The notes under the pieces are model-generated. The model ran no database searches. It saw nothing but the letters and a program-made list of their open reading frames with translations, and was not told the origin of the DNA. From NCBI RefSeq assembly GCF_018326265.1, contig NZ_AP023360.1, positions 36,001-100,000 of the forward strand: a stretch of DNA of 64,000 bases. The letters are read 5' to 3'. Of this stretch, positions 1-8,450 are shown piece after piece. A program made the translations under genes and the position numbers. The stretch comes from Catellatospora sp. IY07-71. Its GTDB lineage: Bacteria > Actinomycetota > Actinomycetes > Mycobacteriales > Micromonosporaceae. Positions within the stretch are counted from its first letter, which is position 1. Every line of letters starts with the position of its first letter.

Positions 1-394
1 CTGCGCGGTGCGGCACATGCTCGCGCGTCCCGCCGACGCCCCGCCGGGACGCATCGTCAACGTCGGCTCCCGGGGCGCCTACCGCGGCGAGCCCGGTCAG
101 CCCGCGTACGGCGCCGCCAAGGCCGGGCTGCACGCGATGGGCCAGTCCCTCGCGATCGCCCTCGCCCCGCACGGCATCGCCGTCACCACCGTCGCCCCCG
201 GCTACGTCCTGGAGGACGCGTCGAACGCGTCGTACAAGACCCCCCGCGGCGACCAGCACGCCGCGCAGAGCCCCTTCAACCGCGTCGCCCGCCCCGAGGA
301 GGTCGCCGCCGCGGTCCTCTGGCTCGCCGACCCGGCCGCCGAATGGGCCTCCGGCGCCGTCCTCGACCTCAACGGCGCCTCCCACCTCCGCTGA
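1..394 (+). CDS. SDR family oxidoreductase, C-terminal part (partial)
   Basis: The reading frame enters from the left edge (frame from base 2) and stops at 392-394, so only about the last 130 residues are visible. They hold the short-chain dehydrogenase/reductase catalytic set: a serine in [11 protein letters not shown] and the Tyr-x-x-x-Lys motif in YGAAKAG, with the usual spacing. The C-terminal block [15 protein letters not shown] and a final G-x-x-LDLNGA are typical of classical NAD(P)(H)-dependent SDRs that oxidise or reduce alcohols and ketones. The nucleotide-binding TGxxxGxG motif lies outside the window, so cofactor and substrate cannot be judged. An inverted-repeat element follows 8 bases after the stop. 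Confidence 0.85.
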   Translation, partial: CAVRHMLARPADAPPGRIVNVGSRGAYRGEPGQPAYGAAKAGLHAMGQSLAIALAPHGIAVTTVAPGYVLEDASNASYKTPRGDQHAAQSPFNRVARPEEVAAAVLWLADPAAEWASGAVLDLNGASHLR

Positions 395-402
395 CCCCTC
401 AA

Positions 403-477
403 GATCGTCCGACTTGCCTGGCAGACGGGCGTATCTTGAGCGCGCTTTCGCCCGGTTGCCAGGCAAGTCGGACGATC
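403..477. repeat. GATC-bounded palindromic element, family C copy 1
   Basis: This 75-bp inverted repeat has perfect 21-bp arms at 403-423 and 457-477, each ending in GATC. An inner stem (GGGCG at 427-431 with CGCCC at 449-453) frames a 17-base loop that starts TATCTTG. A second copy with the same layout lies at 10875-10949. It fills the spacer between the convergent SDR and rsmE genes and could terminate both, but conservation between two distant loci makes it a repeated element rather than a simple terminator. Confidence 0.8.
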
Positions 478-504
478 AAGGACCGCCCGGCCGAGCGTGG
501 CGGG

Positions 505-1239
505 TCACCAGCGGGAGAGGCGGGTGGCGAGGAGGGAGAGGGCGGCGACGCCGGCGGTGGAGGTGCGCAGGACGGTGTCGCCGAGGCGGACCGGGCGGGC
601 GCCGGCGGCGGTGAACGCGGCCAGCTCGTGGTCGTCGATGCCGCCCTCGGGGCCGACGATCAGGACGATCTCACCGGAGGTGGGCAGCTCGACCTGGGAC
701 AGGCGGTCGGTGGCCTCCTCGTGGAGGACGTAGGCCGCAGCCGCCCCCGCGAGGCGCTGGGCGAGCTGCTTGGTGGACAGGTCGGGGTCGCCGCCGACGG
801 TGGGCAGCCAGGAGCGGCGGGCCTGCTTGGCGGCCTCGCGGGCGACGGCGGCCCACTTGTCCCGGGCCTTGGCGCCCCGGTCGCCGCGCCACTGGGCCAC
901 GCTGCGCGCGGCCGCCCAGGGCAGGATCTCGTCGACGCCGACCTCGGTCATCGCCTGCACGGCCAGCTCACCCCGGTCCCCCTTGGCGATGCCCTGGGCC
1001 ACGGTCAGGCGCGGGTCGGGCGCGTCGGCGTACCCCCGGCTGCTTATCGCCACGTCGAGACTGCCCTTGCCGACGGAGCGCACCACGGCGGTGGCCAGCC
1101 CGCCCCGCCCGTCGCCGAGCAGCAGCGCCTCCCCCACCCGCAACCGCTGCACGGTGGCGGCATGATGCCCCTCCGGCCCGTCCAGCGTGTACGCATCCCC
1201 GCCCGGCAACCGGTCAACCAGAAACAGCGGCGCGCTCAC
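505..1239 (-). CDS. rsmE: 16S rRNA (uracil-1498-N3)-methyltransferase RsmE
   Basis: RsmE methylates N3 of U1498 in 16S rRNA in the 30S decoding region. The 244-residue product has an N-terminal PUA-like part (APLFLVDRLPGG, then GHHAATVQRLRVGE) and a C-terminal SPOUT knot with GPEGGI and LGDTVLRTSTAG, which bind S-adenosylmethionine. Length fits the family (about 240-250). The GTG at 1239 was chosen because a GGAG sits about 6 bases upstream and homologues begin SAPLF; a GTG at 1248 is the alternative. It is the third gene of an hrcA-dnaJ-rsmE run, with a 91-base spacer to dnaJ that holds a family D repeat, so it may be partly uncoupled from the heat-shock genes. Confidence 0.93.
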   Translation of the reverse strand: MSAPLFLVDRLPGGDAYTLDGPEGHHAATVQRLRVGEALLLGDGRGGLATAVVRSVGKGSLDVAISSRGYADAPDPRLTVAQGIAKGDRGELAVQAMTEVGVDEILPWAAARSVAQWRGDRGAKARDKWAAVAREAAKQARRSWLPTVGGDPDLSTKQLAQRLAGAAAAYVLHEEATDRLSQVELPTSGEIVLIVGPEGGIDDHELAAFTAAGARPVRLGDTVLRTSTAGVAALSLLATRLSRW

Positions 1240-1255
1240 AGCACACACTCCATCG

Positions 1256-1316
1256 GTTGATCACGGTGCCAGGGTCGGGACACGCCGTCCATCACGTCCA
1301 TAAGTTCATGATCAAC
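1256..1316. repeat. 61-bp intergenic repeat, family D copy 1
   Basis: The segment starts GTTGATCACGGTG and ends CATGATCAAC. Its reverse complement matches 60841-60901 at roughly 52 of 61 positions by eye. The tips are complementary (GTTGATCA with TGATCAAC). It lies between dnaJ and rsmE, just upstream of the rsmE start, and may affect readthrough from dnaJ into rsmE. Confidence 0.75.
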
Positions 1317-1330
1317 GGGGTTGGGGGCCG

Positions 1331-2458
1331 TCAGTGGCCGTTGAAGGCGTCGCGGACGCGGGAGAAGAAGCCGCCCTGCTTGGAGAGTTCGGCCACCTCC
1401 TCGCCGCGGGCGCGGGCGAAGTCGCGGAGGAGGCGTTCCTGGTCGCCGTCCAGGCGGGTGGGGGTGCGGACGTCGAGGTGGACGAAGAGGTCGCCTCGGC
1501 CGGAGCCGCGCAGGTGGGGGACGCCCTTGCCGCGGATGCGGAGGGTGGAGTTGGGCTGGGTGCCGGGTTTGACCTCCAGCTGCTCCTCCGAGTCGAGGGT
1601 CTTGATGGTGAGGCGGGTGCCGAGGGCCGCCGCCGTCATCGGGACCGTCACCTTGCAGTGGAGGTCGTCGCCCTTGCGGGCGTAGACGTCGTGCGGGCGC
1701 TCGTGGATCTCGACGTAGAGGTCGCCGGAGGGGCCGCCGCCGGGGCCGACCTCGCCCTGGCCGGCCAGGCGGATGCGCATGCCGTCCTCGACGCCGGCCG
1801 GGATCTTGACGGTCAGGCTGCGGCGGGTGCGGACGCGGCCGTCACCGGCGCAGGTCGGGCACGGGTGCGGCAGGGTGGTGCCGAAGCCCTGGCAGGCGGC
1901 GCAGGGGCGGGACGAGACGACCTGGCCCAGGAAGGTGCGTTGCACCGACTGGACCTCGCCGCGGCCGCCGCAGGTGTCGCAGGTCTTCGGGTGGGTGCCC
2001 GCCGCGGTGCCCGCGCCGGAGCAGGTGGTGCACAGCACCGCCGTGTCCACGGTGATCGGCGCCTCGACCCCGAACGCGGTCTCGAACAGGTCGAGGTCCA
2101 GCCGCAGGATCGCGTCGGCGCCCGGCCGGGTGCGCGGGCGCGGGCCGCGCGAGCCGCTGCCGCCGAAGAAGGCGTCCATGATGTCCTGGAAGCCGACGAA
2201 CGGGCCGCCGGGGCCGCCGCCGGCCCCGCCCCCGCCGCCCGGCGCGAGCGGGTCGCCGCCCAGGTCGACCATGCGCCGCTTCTGGTCGTCGGAGAGGACC
2301 TCGTACGCGTTGTTGATGTCCTTGAACTTCTCCGCCGCGGCCGGGTCCGGGTTGACGTCCGGGTGGTACTGGCGGGCGAGCTTGCGGTAGGCCCGCTTGA
2401 TGTCGTCGGCGTCGGCGTCCTTGGGAACGCCGAGAATGCCGTAGTAGTCCTTGGCCAC
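1331..2458 (-). CDS. dnaJ: Molecular chaperone DnaJ (Hsp40, hrcA-linked DnaJ2 type)
   Basis: DnaJ delivers unfolded clients to DnaK and stimulates its ATPase. The 375-residue protein shows an N-terminal J domain with HPD at residues 32-34, a Gly-rich linker, and four CxxCxGxG zinc-binding repeats ([32 protein letters not shown]). The client-binding C-terminal domain follows, with [18 protein letters not shown]. Start is GTG. It lies 42 bases downstream of hrcA on the same strand and away from any dnaK in view. Actinobacteria usually carry two dnaJ genes, and the hrcA-linked one is called dnaJ2. Control is probably through the CIRCE operator upstream of hrcA. Confidence 0.95.
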   Translation of the reverse strand: MAKDYYGILGVPKDADADDIKRAYRKLARQYHPDVNPDPAAAEKFKDINNAYEVLSDDQKRRMVDLGGDPLAPGGGGGAGGGPGGPFVGFQDIMDAFFGGSGSRGPRPRTRPGADAILRLDLDLFETAFGVEAPITVDTAVLCTTCSGAGTAAGTHPKTCDTCGGRGEVQSVQRTFLGQVVSSRPCAACQGFGTTLPHPCPTCAGDGRVRTRRSLTVKIPAGVEDGMRIRLAGQGEVGPGGGPSGDLYVEIHERPHDVYARKGDDLHCKVTVPMTAAALGTRLTIKTLDSEEQLEVKPGTQPNSTLRIRGKGVPHLRGSGRGDLFVHLDVRTPTRLDGDQERLLRDFARARGEEVAELSKQGGFFSRVRDAFNGH

Positions 2459-2500
2459 GCTGTCCTCAAGCCTCGTTCATCGACAACAGGTTCATCACGG

Positions 2501-3526
2501 TCAGTGCTGTGCCAGCATCTCGCCGAGGTAACGCGCGACCGCGCGTACGGTGGCGATGGTGCCGGGGTAGTCCATGCGGGTCGGGCCGACTACGCCCATC
2601 CCGCCCACGACGGTCGTGCCCGGGCCGTAGCCCGTGCTGACCACGGAGGTGCTGCGCAGGTCGGCGACCTCGTTCTCGTCGCCGATGCGCACCAGGGCGG
2701 ACCCTGACTTCACCTCGTCGAAGAGCTTGAGCAGGATGACCTCCTCCTCAAGCGCCTCCAGGATCGGCCGCAGCGCTCCGGTGGACAGGTCCAGCGGGCC
2801 CATCCGGGCCAGGTTGGACGTGCCGGCCAGGGCGATGCGCTCCTCGTGCCGCTCGACCAGCGTCTCCAGCAGGACGCTGACCAGCGTGCTCATGGTTGCC
2901 TTGGCCTGCGGTTCGGCTCGCTCGACCAGGCTCTGCACCAGCGGCGGGGTGTCCACCAGCTTCACCCCGACCAGGGTCGCGTTGAGCGTCCGGCGCAGGT
3001 CGGTGATCTCCTCCGGCTCGACCGGGCCGGGCAGCTCGACGACCCGCTGCTCGACCCGCCCGGTGTCGGTGATCATGACGAGCAGCAGGCGGGTGGTGGA
3101 GACCGGGACCAGCTCCAGGTGGCGTACGGCCGACCGGGTCAGGCTCGGGTACTGCACGACGGCGACCTGGCGGGTGAGCTGCGCGAGCAGCCGCACCGCG
3201 CGGTGCACGACGTCGTCGAGGTCGACGGCGCCGACCAGGAAGCGCTCGATCGCCCGGCGCTCGGCCGGGGAGAGCGGCTTGACCCGGGACAGCCGGTCGA
3301 CGAACAGGCGGTAGCCGCGGTCGGTGGGCACCCGGCCCGCCGAGGTGTGCGGCTGCCGGATGTAGCCCTCGTCCTCCAGCACGGCCATGTCGTTGCGGAC
3401 CGTGGCCGGCGAGACGCCGAGGGCGTGCCGCTCGACCAGCGCCTTGCTGCCGACCGGTTCCTGCGTCGCGACGTAGTCCTCGACGATGGCGCGCAATACC
3501 TCGAGCTTGCGGTCGTCCAGACCCAT
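2501..3526 (-). CDS. hrcA: Heat-inducible transcription repressor HrcA
   Basis: HrcA binds the CIRCE operator and represses chaperone genes; GroEL-type chaperonin is its usual co-regulator. The 341-residue product begins [19 protein letters not shown] and continues into the winged-helix segment [34 protein letters not shown] with the wing [13 protein letters not shown], all hallmarks of the family. The frame stays open upstream to 3670. The ATG at 3526 is preferred because it has a GGGAGGT ribosome site, gives the normal family length, and leaves the CIRCE palindrome in the untranslated leader. The gene heads hrcA-dnaJ-rsmE and should be autoregulated. Confidence 0.96.
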   Translation of the reverse strand: MGLDDRKLEVLRAIVEDYVATQEPVGSKALVERHALGVSPATVRNDMAVLEDEGYIRQPHTSAGRVPTDRGYRLFVDRLSRVKPLSPAERRAIERFLVGAVDLDDVVHRAVRLLAQLTRQVAVVQYPSLTRSAVRHLELVPVSTTRLLLVMITDTGRVEQRVVELPGPVEPEEITDLRRTLNATLVGVKLVDTPPLVQSLVERAEPQAKATMSTLVSVLLETLVERHEERIALAGTSNLARMGPLDLSTGALRPILEALEEEVILLKLFDEVKSGSALVRIGDENEVADLRSTSVVSTGYGPGTTVVGGMGVVGPTRMDYPGTIATVRAVARYLGEMLAQH

Positions 3527-3538
3527 ACGCACCTCCCG

Positions 3539-3565
3539 CTGGCACTCGTCGCTAAGGAGTGCCAG
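3539..3565 (-). promoter_or_regulatory. CIRCE operator (HrcA binding site)
   Basis: A perfect inverted repeat, CTGGCACTC, nine bases, then GAGTGCCAG, lies 12 bases upstream of the hrcA start. The core matches the known CIRCE consensus (arms like AGCACTC and GAGTGCT, nine-base spacer), with the G/C-shifted arms usual in actinobacteria. It predicts HrcA autoregulation and heat induction of hrcA-dnaJ. Confidence 0.93.
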
Positions 3566-3756
3566 TCTACGTGGGCCGTCACCCGGACGGCATAGGCGTG
3601 GTGACCGGTCCGACACTCGGCGGGACCGGACGGTGATCCCAAACCGGTCCCCGGGGGACGCGACGGCCAAACTCGGCCGTCCGGGCAGTGGAATGTCGCC
3701 TATCGGTCACGATCGTTGACTGGCGCCGTTTGATCCACACACCTAGCCTGTCGGGC

Positions 3757-4266
3757 ATGAGTGAACCCACCCCGCCCGGCTCCGCCCCCGAGCCGCCCGG
3801 TTACTCGGCGCCGCAGCCGCCTTCGGCACCCTCCTACCAGCCGCCGTCGGCGCCGCCGTCGGCCCCCGCCTCCCCGCCTCCGGCCGCCCCGGGTGGCTAC
3901 GGCGCGCCGCCGCCGGCCGGTCCGGCTCCGGTCGGCTACAGCAACAACGACGACAAGACCTGGGCCCTGATCGCGCACTTCGGTGGCATCCTGGTCGGCT
4001 TCCTCGCCCCGCTGGTCGCCATGCTGGTCAAGGGCAACGAGTCCCCGACCGTCAAGGCGCACTCCGTCGAGGCGCTGAACTTCCAGATCACCGTGGTGAT
4101 CGGTTACGTGGTGACCTTCATCCTCAGCGTGTGCAGCCTGGGCTTCCTGTTCTTCCTGCCGATCATCGTCTGGATCCTGGCGACGATCTTCAGCGTGCTG
4201 GCGGGCATGAAGGCCAACGAGGGTCAGCTCTACCGCTACCCCGCGACGCTGCGCCTGATCAAGTAA
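3757..4266 (+). CDS. DUF4870 (Tic20-like) membrane protein
   Basis: The 169-residue protein has a Pro/Ala/Ser-rich, probably disordered N-terminus (residues 1-65). A DUF4870 domain follows: KTWALIAHFGGILVGFLAPLVAMLV, then SVEALNFQITVVIGYVV and a last hydrophobic helix. Three or four membrane segments are visible, and the conserved H-x-x-E-A-L-N-F-Q motif fits the family. Molecular function is unknown for DUF4870. The ATG at 3757 starts the Pro-rich region; the frame is open further upstream to 3688 without a better start. It is transcribed divergently from hrcA and convergently with hemW, whose end is only 9 bases away. Confidence 0.85.
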   Translation: MSEPTPPGSAPEPPGYSAPQPPSAPSYQPPSAPPSAPASPPPAAPGGYGAPPPAGPAPVGYSNNDDKTWALIAHFGGILVGFLAPLVAMLVKGNESPTVKAHSVEALNFQITVVIGYVVTFILSVCSLGFLFFLPIIVWILATIFSVLAGMKANEGQLYRYPATLRLIK

Positions 4267-4275
4267 GGCTCGGCC

Positions 4276-5490
4276 TCACCAGGCCAGCAGCGAGTGGACC
4301 ACGGCGTCCGCGAGGAGACGGCCGCGCAGCGTCAGCGCCGCGCGGCCGTCCGCGTACGCGGACCCGTCCAGCAGCCCGTCGGCCAGCGCGCGCCCGGCGG
4401 CGGCGTGCCCGTCGGGGCTCAGCACGTCCAGCGGCAGGCCCTCGGCCAGGCGCAGCCGCAGCAGCACCTCCTCGGTGTGGCGCTGCTCACCGGTCAGGAT
4501 CTCCCGGCCCAGGCCCGGGGACAGCCCCTCGGCCAGCCGGGCGGCGTAGCGGGCCGGGTGCTTGACGTTCCACCAGCGCACCCCGCCGACGTGGCTGTGC
4601 GCGCCGGGCCCGAGGCCCCACCAGTCGCCGCCGCGCCAGTAGAGCAGGTTGTGCGCGCAGCGGGCGGCCTCGTCGGCGGCCCAGTTGGAGACCTCGTACC
4701 AGTCCAGCCCGGCGGCGGCCAGCGCCGCCTCCGCGGCCAGGTAGCGGTCGGCGGCCACGTCGTCGTCCGGGGCGGCGATCTCCCCGCGCCGGATGCGGGC
4801 CGCCAGCCGGGTGCCGTCCTCCACGATCAGGGCGTACGCGCTGACGTGGTCCACCCCCGCACCGGTGACCGCGGCCAGCGAGGCGGCGAAGTCGTCGGCG
4901 CCCTCGCCGGGCGTGCCGTAGATCAGGTCCAGGTTCACGTGGTCGAACCCGGCTTCGCGCGCCTCGGTCGCGGCCTGCGGGGCACGCCCGGCGGTGTGCT
5001 GCCGGTCCAGGATGCGCAGCACCCCCGGCGCGGCGGACTGCATACCCAGCGAGATCCGGGTGAACCCGGCCGCGCGCAGCTCGCGCAGCTTCGCCGGGTC
5101 GACCGACTCCGGGTTGGCCTCGGTGGTCACCTCGGCGCCCGGCGCCAGGCCCCACGTGCTGTCGACCGCCTCCAGCAGCCGGCCGAGCTGGTCCGCGCGC
5201 AGCAGGGTCGGCGTGCCGCCGCCCACGAAGACGGTGTCCACCCGCGGCGGCGCGGGCAGCACCTTCGCGGCCAGCGCCAGCTCGGCGAGCACCGCCTCGA
5301 CGTAGCCCTCGGTGTCCGCACCGCCCAGCTCCGACGCGGTGTACGTGTTGAAGTCGCAGTACCCGCAGCGGCTGGCGCAGAACGGGACGTGCAGGTAGAC
5401 GCCGAAGCCCCGGCCGCCGACCTCGGTCAGCGCGGATTCGGGGAGGGCGCCGTCGTCGGGTACGGGTTCGCCGTCGGGGAGCTGTGCCAC
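4276..5490 (-). CDS. hemW: HemW-type radical SAM haem chaperone
   Basis: The 404-residue protein has the radical SAM cluster motif CxxxCxxC with C38, C42 and C45 in VPFCASRCGYCDFNTY, followed by the HemN/HemW signature FVGGGTPTLL. The extra cysteine and the C-terminal domain of true coproporphyrinogen dehydrogenase HemN are not evident. Its length (about 400) and its position between dnaJ/hrcA and lepA match actinobacterial HemW, often mis-annotated hemN. HemW binds haem and is proposed to insert it into respiratory enzymes. Start is GTG at 5490. Only 17 bases separate it from the divergent crotonase gene, so the two promoters must overlap each other or the coding sequences. Confidence 0.88.
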   Translation of the reverse strand: MAQLPDGEPVPDDGALPESALTEVGGRGFGVYLHVPFCASRCGYCDFNTYTASELGGADTEGYVEAVLAELALAAKVLPAPPRVDTVFVGGGTPTLLRADQLGRLLEAVDSTWGLAPGAEVTTEANPESVDPAKLRELRAAGFTRISLGMQSAAPGVLRILDRQHTAGRAPQAATEAREAGFDHVNLDLIYGTPGEGADDFAASLAAVTGAGVDHVSAYALIVEDGTRLAARIRRGEIAAPDDDVAADRYLAAEAALAAAGLDWYEVSNWAADEAARCAHNLLYWRGGDWWGLGPGAHSHVGGVRWWNVKHPARYAARLAEGLSPGLGREILTGEQRHTEEVLLRLRLAEGLPLDVLSPDGHAAAGRALADGLLDGSAYADGRAALTLRGRLLADAVVHSLLAW

Positions 5491-5507
5491 GGCTCTAGTC
5501 TGCCCTC

Positions 5508-6326
5508 ATGTCGTCACCTGACTCACCTCTCGTCCGGGTCACCCACGCCCGCGGCGTAACCACGATCACGCTGGACAGCCCGCACAACCGCAACGCGCTG
5601 TCGCACCGGCTGATGAGCGAACTGCTCGCCGCGCTGGCCGAGGCGGACACCGACGACCGGGTGCGCGCGATCGTGCTGGACCACACCGGCCCGGTGTTCT
5701 GCTCCGGCGCCGACCTGGCCGAGACCGCCGCCGCCGCGAAGTCGGGCCAGATGCCGGCGGCGCTGCTGGGCACGGTGCTGGGCGCGGTCGCCCGGTCGGC
5801 GCGGCCCGTGGTGGCCGTGGTGCGCGGCCCGGCCCGCGCCGGGGGCCTGGGCCTGATCGCCGCGGCCGACCTCGCGGTGTGCGCGGCGGAGGCCACGTTC
5901 GCCTTCACCGAGGTGCGCCTGGGTGTGGTGCCCGCGCTGATCTCGGCGACGGTGCTGCCCCGGCTGGCCCCGCGCGCCGCGGCCGAGCTGTACCTGACCG
6001 GCGACGTGTTCGGCGGCGCCCGTGCCGCCGAGATCGGCCTGGTCACCGCGACCGCGCCGGCCGACGATCTGGACGCGGTCGTCGAGCGCTGGTGCCACAG
6101 CCTGGTCCGCGGCGCGCCCGCCTCCCTGGCGATGACCAAGCAGCTGCTGCGCCGCCGGCCGGAGCCGGAGCTGGACGCGGAGCTGGCGTACCTGTCGGAG
6201 GTCTCGCTGCGGTTCTTCGGCTCGGCTGAGGGCCGGGAGGGAGTCGCCGCATTCCGGGAGAAACGGGATGCTGCTTGGGTTCCGGCGGCCGAGGAGACCG
6301 GTGCCGGGGTGGCCGGCACGCCGTAA
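5508..6326 (+). CDS. Enoyl-CoA hydratase/isomerase (crotonase) family protein
   Basis: This 272-residue crotonase-fold protein has the CoA/oxyanion-hole segments FCSGADLAE (about 64-72) and RAGGLGLIAAADLAV (110-124), then FAFTEVRLGVVPALIS with Glu135. In classical hydratases two glutamates act on the water molecule. Here only the second, E135, is retained; the position of the first falls in GLGLI and is not acidic. A similar arrangement occurs in methylglutaconyl-CoA-hydratase-like and terpenoid-degradation members, so acyl-CoA catabolism (leucine or isoprenoid type) is plausible but unproven. The ATG at 5508 lies just after hemW on the opposite strand. No pathway partners are adjacent. Confidence 0.85.
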   Translation: MSSPDSPLVRVTHARGVTTITLDSPHNRNALSHRLMSELLAALAEADTDDRVRAIVLDHTGPVFCSGADLAETAAAAKSGQMPAALLGTVLGAVARSARPVVAVVRGPARAGGLGLIAAADLAVCAAEATFAFTEVRLGVVPALISATVLPRLAPRAAAELYLTGDVFGGARAAEIGLVTATAPADDLDAVVERWCHSLVRGAPASLAMTKQLLRRRPEPELDAELAYLSEVSLRFFGSAEGREGVAAFREKRDAAWVPAAEETGAGVAGTP

Positions 6327-6422
6327 GGTGGCGGGAAGACCGCAGGCGCACCCGGTCGGGGGCCCGTATCGCGCCCGGCCGGGCAGCCGCTTCCGGCCGT
6401 TACGGACGTCGAGGAGGTCGCC

Positions 6423-7280
6423 GTGAAAGGCCGGCAGGTGCTGACCGTCCTGGTGATCCTCGTCGTGGTGTTCGGCGTCGGCGGCTATCTCGCCCGGGAG
6501 CAGTTCGAGGGCGGCCTGCGCCTACCCAGCCTGGGCGCACCGGAGTGCGTGGTGCGCGCCGACGGCGAGGTGCGCCTCGATCCGGAGCAGATGTCCAACG
6601 CCGCCACCATCGCGGCCGTCGGCATCGCCCGCAACGTGCCGGACCGCGCGGTGGTGGTGGCGCTGGCCACCGCGCTGCAGGAGTCGAAGCTGCGCAACCT
6701 GGAGCACCTCGGCGAGGGCAACGACCACGACTCGGTCGGGCTGTTCCAGCAGCGGCCCAGCCAGGGCTGGGGCACCGCGAAGCAGATCATGGACCCGCGC
6801 TACTCGGCCAAGCGCTTCTACACCAGCCTGCTGAAGATCAAGGGCTGGGAGCGGCTGCGGATCACCGACGCGGCGCAGCGCGTGCAGCGCTCGGCCTATC
6901 CCGAGGCGTACGACAAGTGGGTCGAGGAGGCCACGGTGCTGGCCACGGTGCTCACCGGCCAGCACGCCAACGGTGTGACATGCGACACACAAAAGTCGGA
7001 CGGCACCGACCTCACCCCCGCCGGGCTGGCCGAACGCATGAAGCTCGATTTCGGCGCCAAGGCCAAGGGCGTCACCGCCGAGGGCACCGCTCTTCGCGTA
7101 CCGGCCAAATCTTCCAAAATCGGATGGCAGTTCGCGCACTGGCTCGTGGCCCAGGCCCCCGCCGCGGGGGTGACCAAGGTGACCTTCGCCGACCGCCAGT
7201 GGTCCGCCCGTGACGGCTCGTGGTCGGGCGCCGAGAAAGTGGCCGAACAGGTGGTGGCCGAGGTCGTCACGGGCGGGTGA
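6423..7280 (+). CDS. Secreted/anchored lytic-transglycosylase-like protein
   Basis: The 285-residue protein starts with GTG after a GAGGAGG ribosome site. It has an N-terminal hydrophobic helix (TVLVILVVVFGVGGYLA, about 8-24), giving an uncleaved signal anchor or signal peptide. Residues about 75-125 read ALATALQESKLRNL, then GNDHDSVGLFQQRPSQGWG. This resembles a soluble lytic transglycosylase/lysozyme-like core, with Glu in QESKL as the likely acid and GLFQ as the usual GxxQ motif. The C-terminal part is not recognised and contains a mixed alpha/beta region. A role in peptidoglycan remodelling outside the membrane is inferred. The first 20 residues are typical of many actinobacterial proteins annotated only as hypothetical. 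Confidence 0.6.
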   Translation: MKGRQVLTVLVILVVVFGVGGYLAREQFEGGLRLPSLGAPECVVRADGEVRLDPEQMSNAATIAAVGIARNVPDRAVVVALATALQESKLRNLEHLGEGNDHDSVGLFQQRPSQGWGTAKQIMDPRYSAKRFYTSLLKIKGWERLRITDAAQRVQRSAYPEAYDKWVEEATVLATVLTGQHANGVTCDTQKSDGTDLTPAGLAERMKLDFGAKAKGVTAEGTALRVPAKSSKIGWQFAHWLVAQAPAAGVTKVTFADRQWSARDGSWSGAEKVAEQVVAEVVTGG

Positions 7281-7450
7281 CCCTGGTGACAAGGCCGGTC
7301 CGCGAGCCCCGCCCCACAACGACGGGCGCGAAGGCGAGTTAGTATCGGCTCTCGTTCGCGAAGTTGGCTCACCCCGGCACGCCACCCCCCAAGTCGCGCG
7401 CCCCGACCACCTTCGTCCGTGCCCAAGTCTGGAAGGACCAAGGGGAGGAC

Positions 7451-8377
7451 ATGACCATCACCTCTCACGAGCCGGCGACGGACTACGCGCCGCTCACCGA
7501 CGCCGAGCGCAGGGAATTCCACGAGCGCGGTTACCTGCACCTGCCCGGCGTGGTCAGCGAGGAGCGGGTCGCCGAGCTCCAGGCCGAGGCCGACCGGCTG
7601 TACGAGGAGCACAAGGCCGTCGGCCACCTCGACAAGACCGGCTCGCTGCACCTGCTCGGTGCCGTCAGCCACAGCCTGGCCTTCGCGCGGATGCTCGACT
7701 ACGGCCCCACCTTCCGCTACATCTGGGGCCTGGCCGGCTGGAACATCTACTCGCAGCACAACCACCTCGACGTGAACCCGCCGTACGAGGAGGACGAGAC
7801 CCCGCGGTGGGAGTGGCACCAGGACGGCTGGCGCCAGAACTCCGACGCGGAGTACTACGAGGCGTTCTACGGCAACATCCCGCGCCCGATGCTGTCGCTC
7901 AAGGTCGCCATCGTGCTGAGCGACATCTCGGAGCCGGGCCGCGGCCAGACGCTGTGCATCCCGGGCTCGCACCTGAACAACAGCATGTACCGGCCGACCG
8001 ACCCGGCGGAGATCGCCAAGGGTCCCGAGGGCGCCGTGCCGTGGCTGGCCAAGCCGGGCGACGCGTTCATCTTCGACCGCCGCCTGTGGCACTCGCGCTC
8101 GCGCAACCGGTCGCAGTTCACCCGCAAGATGCTGTTCATGAGCTACACCTACCGCTGGATCCGCCCGGTCGACGACATGCCGATCGACCGCGACTCCGCG
8201 TGGTACGCCGCGCTCACCCCGGTGCAGCGCCAGCTCATCGGCGAGGCGTTCGGCAACCTGAAGGTGCAGAACATGTGGGGCGTCGGCGAGGGCGGCTGGA
8301 TCGACGACACGATCCCGCTGCGCGCCGAGCTGAAGGAGCGCGGCCTGCTGGACCGCTCCATCCCGTGGCTGCGCTGA
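7451..8377 (+). CDS. Phytanoyl-CoA dioxygenase (PhyH) family Fe(II)/2-oxoglutarate oxygenase
   Basis: The 308-residue protein has the non-haem iron facial triad expected for the family: H123 and D125 in WHQDGW and H214 in LWHSRSRNR, with R220 as likely 2-oxoglutarate anchor. PGSHLNNSMY (171-180) is the conserved segment before the distal histidine. The ATG at 7451 follows AAGGGGAGG; an upstream ATG at 7364 would add an uncharacteristic 29 residues. Such enzymes hydroxylate or halogenate small molecules; the substrate is unknown. It stands alone, with a strong terminator after it and the chaplin-like gene converging from the other side. Confidence 0.88.
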   Translation: MTITSHEPATDYAPLTDAERREFHERGYLHLPGVVSEERVAELQAEADRLYEEHKAVGHLDKTGSLHLLGAVSHSLAFARMLDYGPTFRYIWGLAGWNIYSQHNHLDVNPPYEEDETPRWEWHQDGWRQNSDAEYYEAFYGNIPRPMLSLKVAIVLSDISEPGRGQTLCIPGSHLNNSMYRPTDPAEIAKGPEGAVPWLAKPGDAFIFDRRLWHSRSRNRSQFTRKMLFMSYTYRWIRPVDDMPIDRDSAWYAALTPVQRQLIGEAFGNLKVQNMWGVGEGGWIDDTIPLRAELKERGLLDRSIPWLR

Positions 8378-8397
8378 TCGCCGGCTGAGCACACGAG

Positions 8398-8431
8398 GAG
8401 GCCCGGACCGCGTCACCGCGGTCCGGGCCTC
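8398..8431. terminator. Bidirectional intrinsic-type terminator
   Basis: A perfect 15-bp stem (8398-8412 with 8417-8431) with a TCAC loop sits between the convergent PhyH gene (ends 8377) and the chaplin-like gene (ends 8451). It is GC-rich and lacks a clear T-run, as is common in actinobacteria. Confidence 0.8.
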
Positions 8432-8450
8432 GCCGTGTACGGCGGAATCG

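Noticed and set aside
1334..2707. Long open frame on the plus strand across dnaJ
   Set aside because: It is the antisense shadow of a GC-rich gene, with Ala/Gly/Val/Asp-rich composition and no recognisable domain. dnaJ on the minus strand explains the region completely.
3527..3670. Longer hrcA start at 3670
   Set aside because: It would translate through the CIRCE operator and add 48 unconserved residues. The ATG at 3526 has a good ribosome site and gives the normal protein length.
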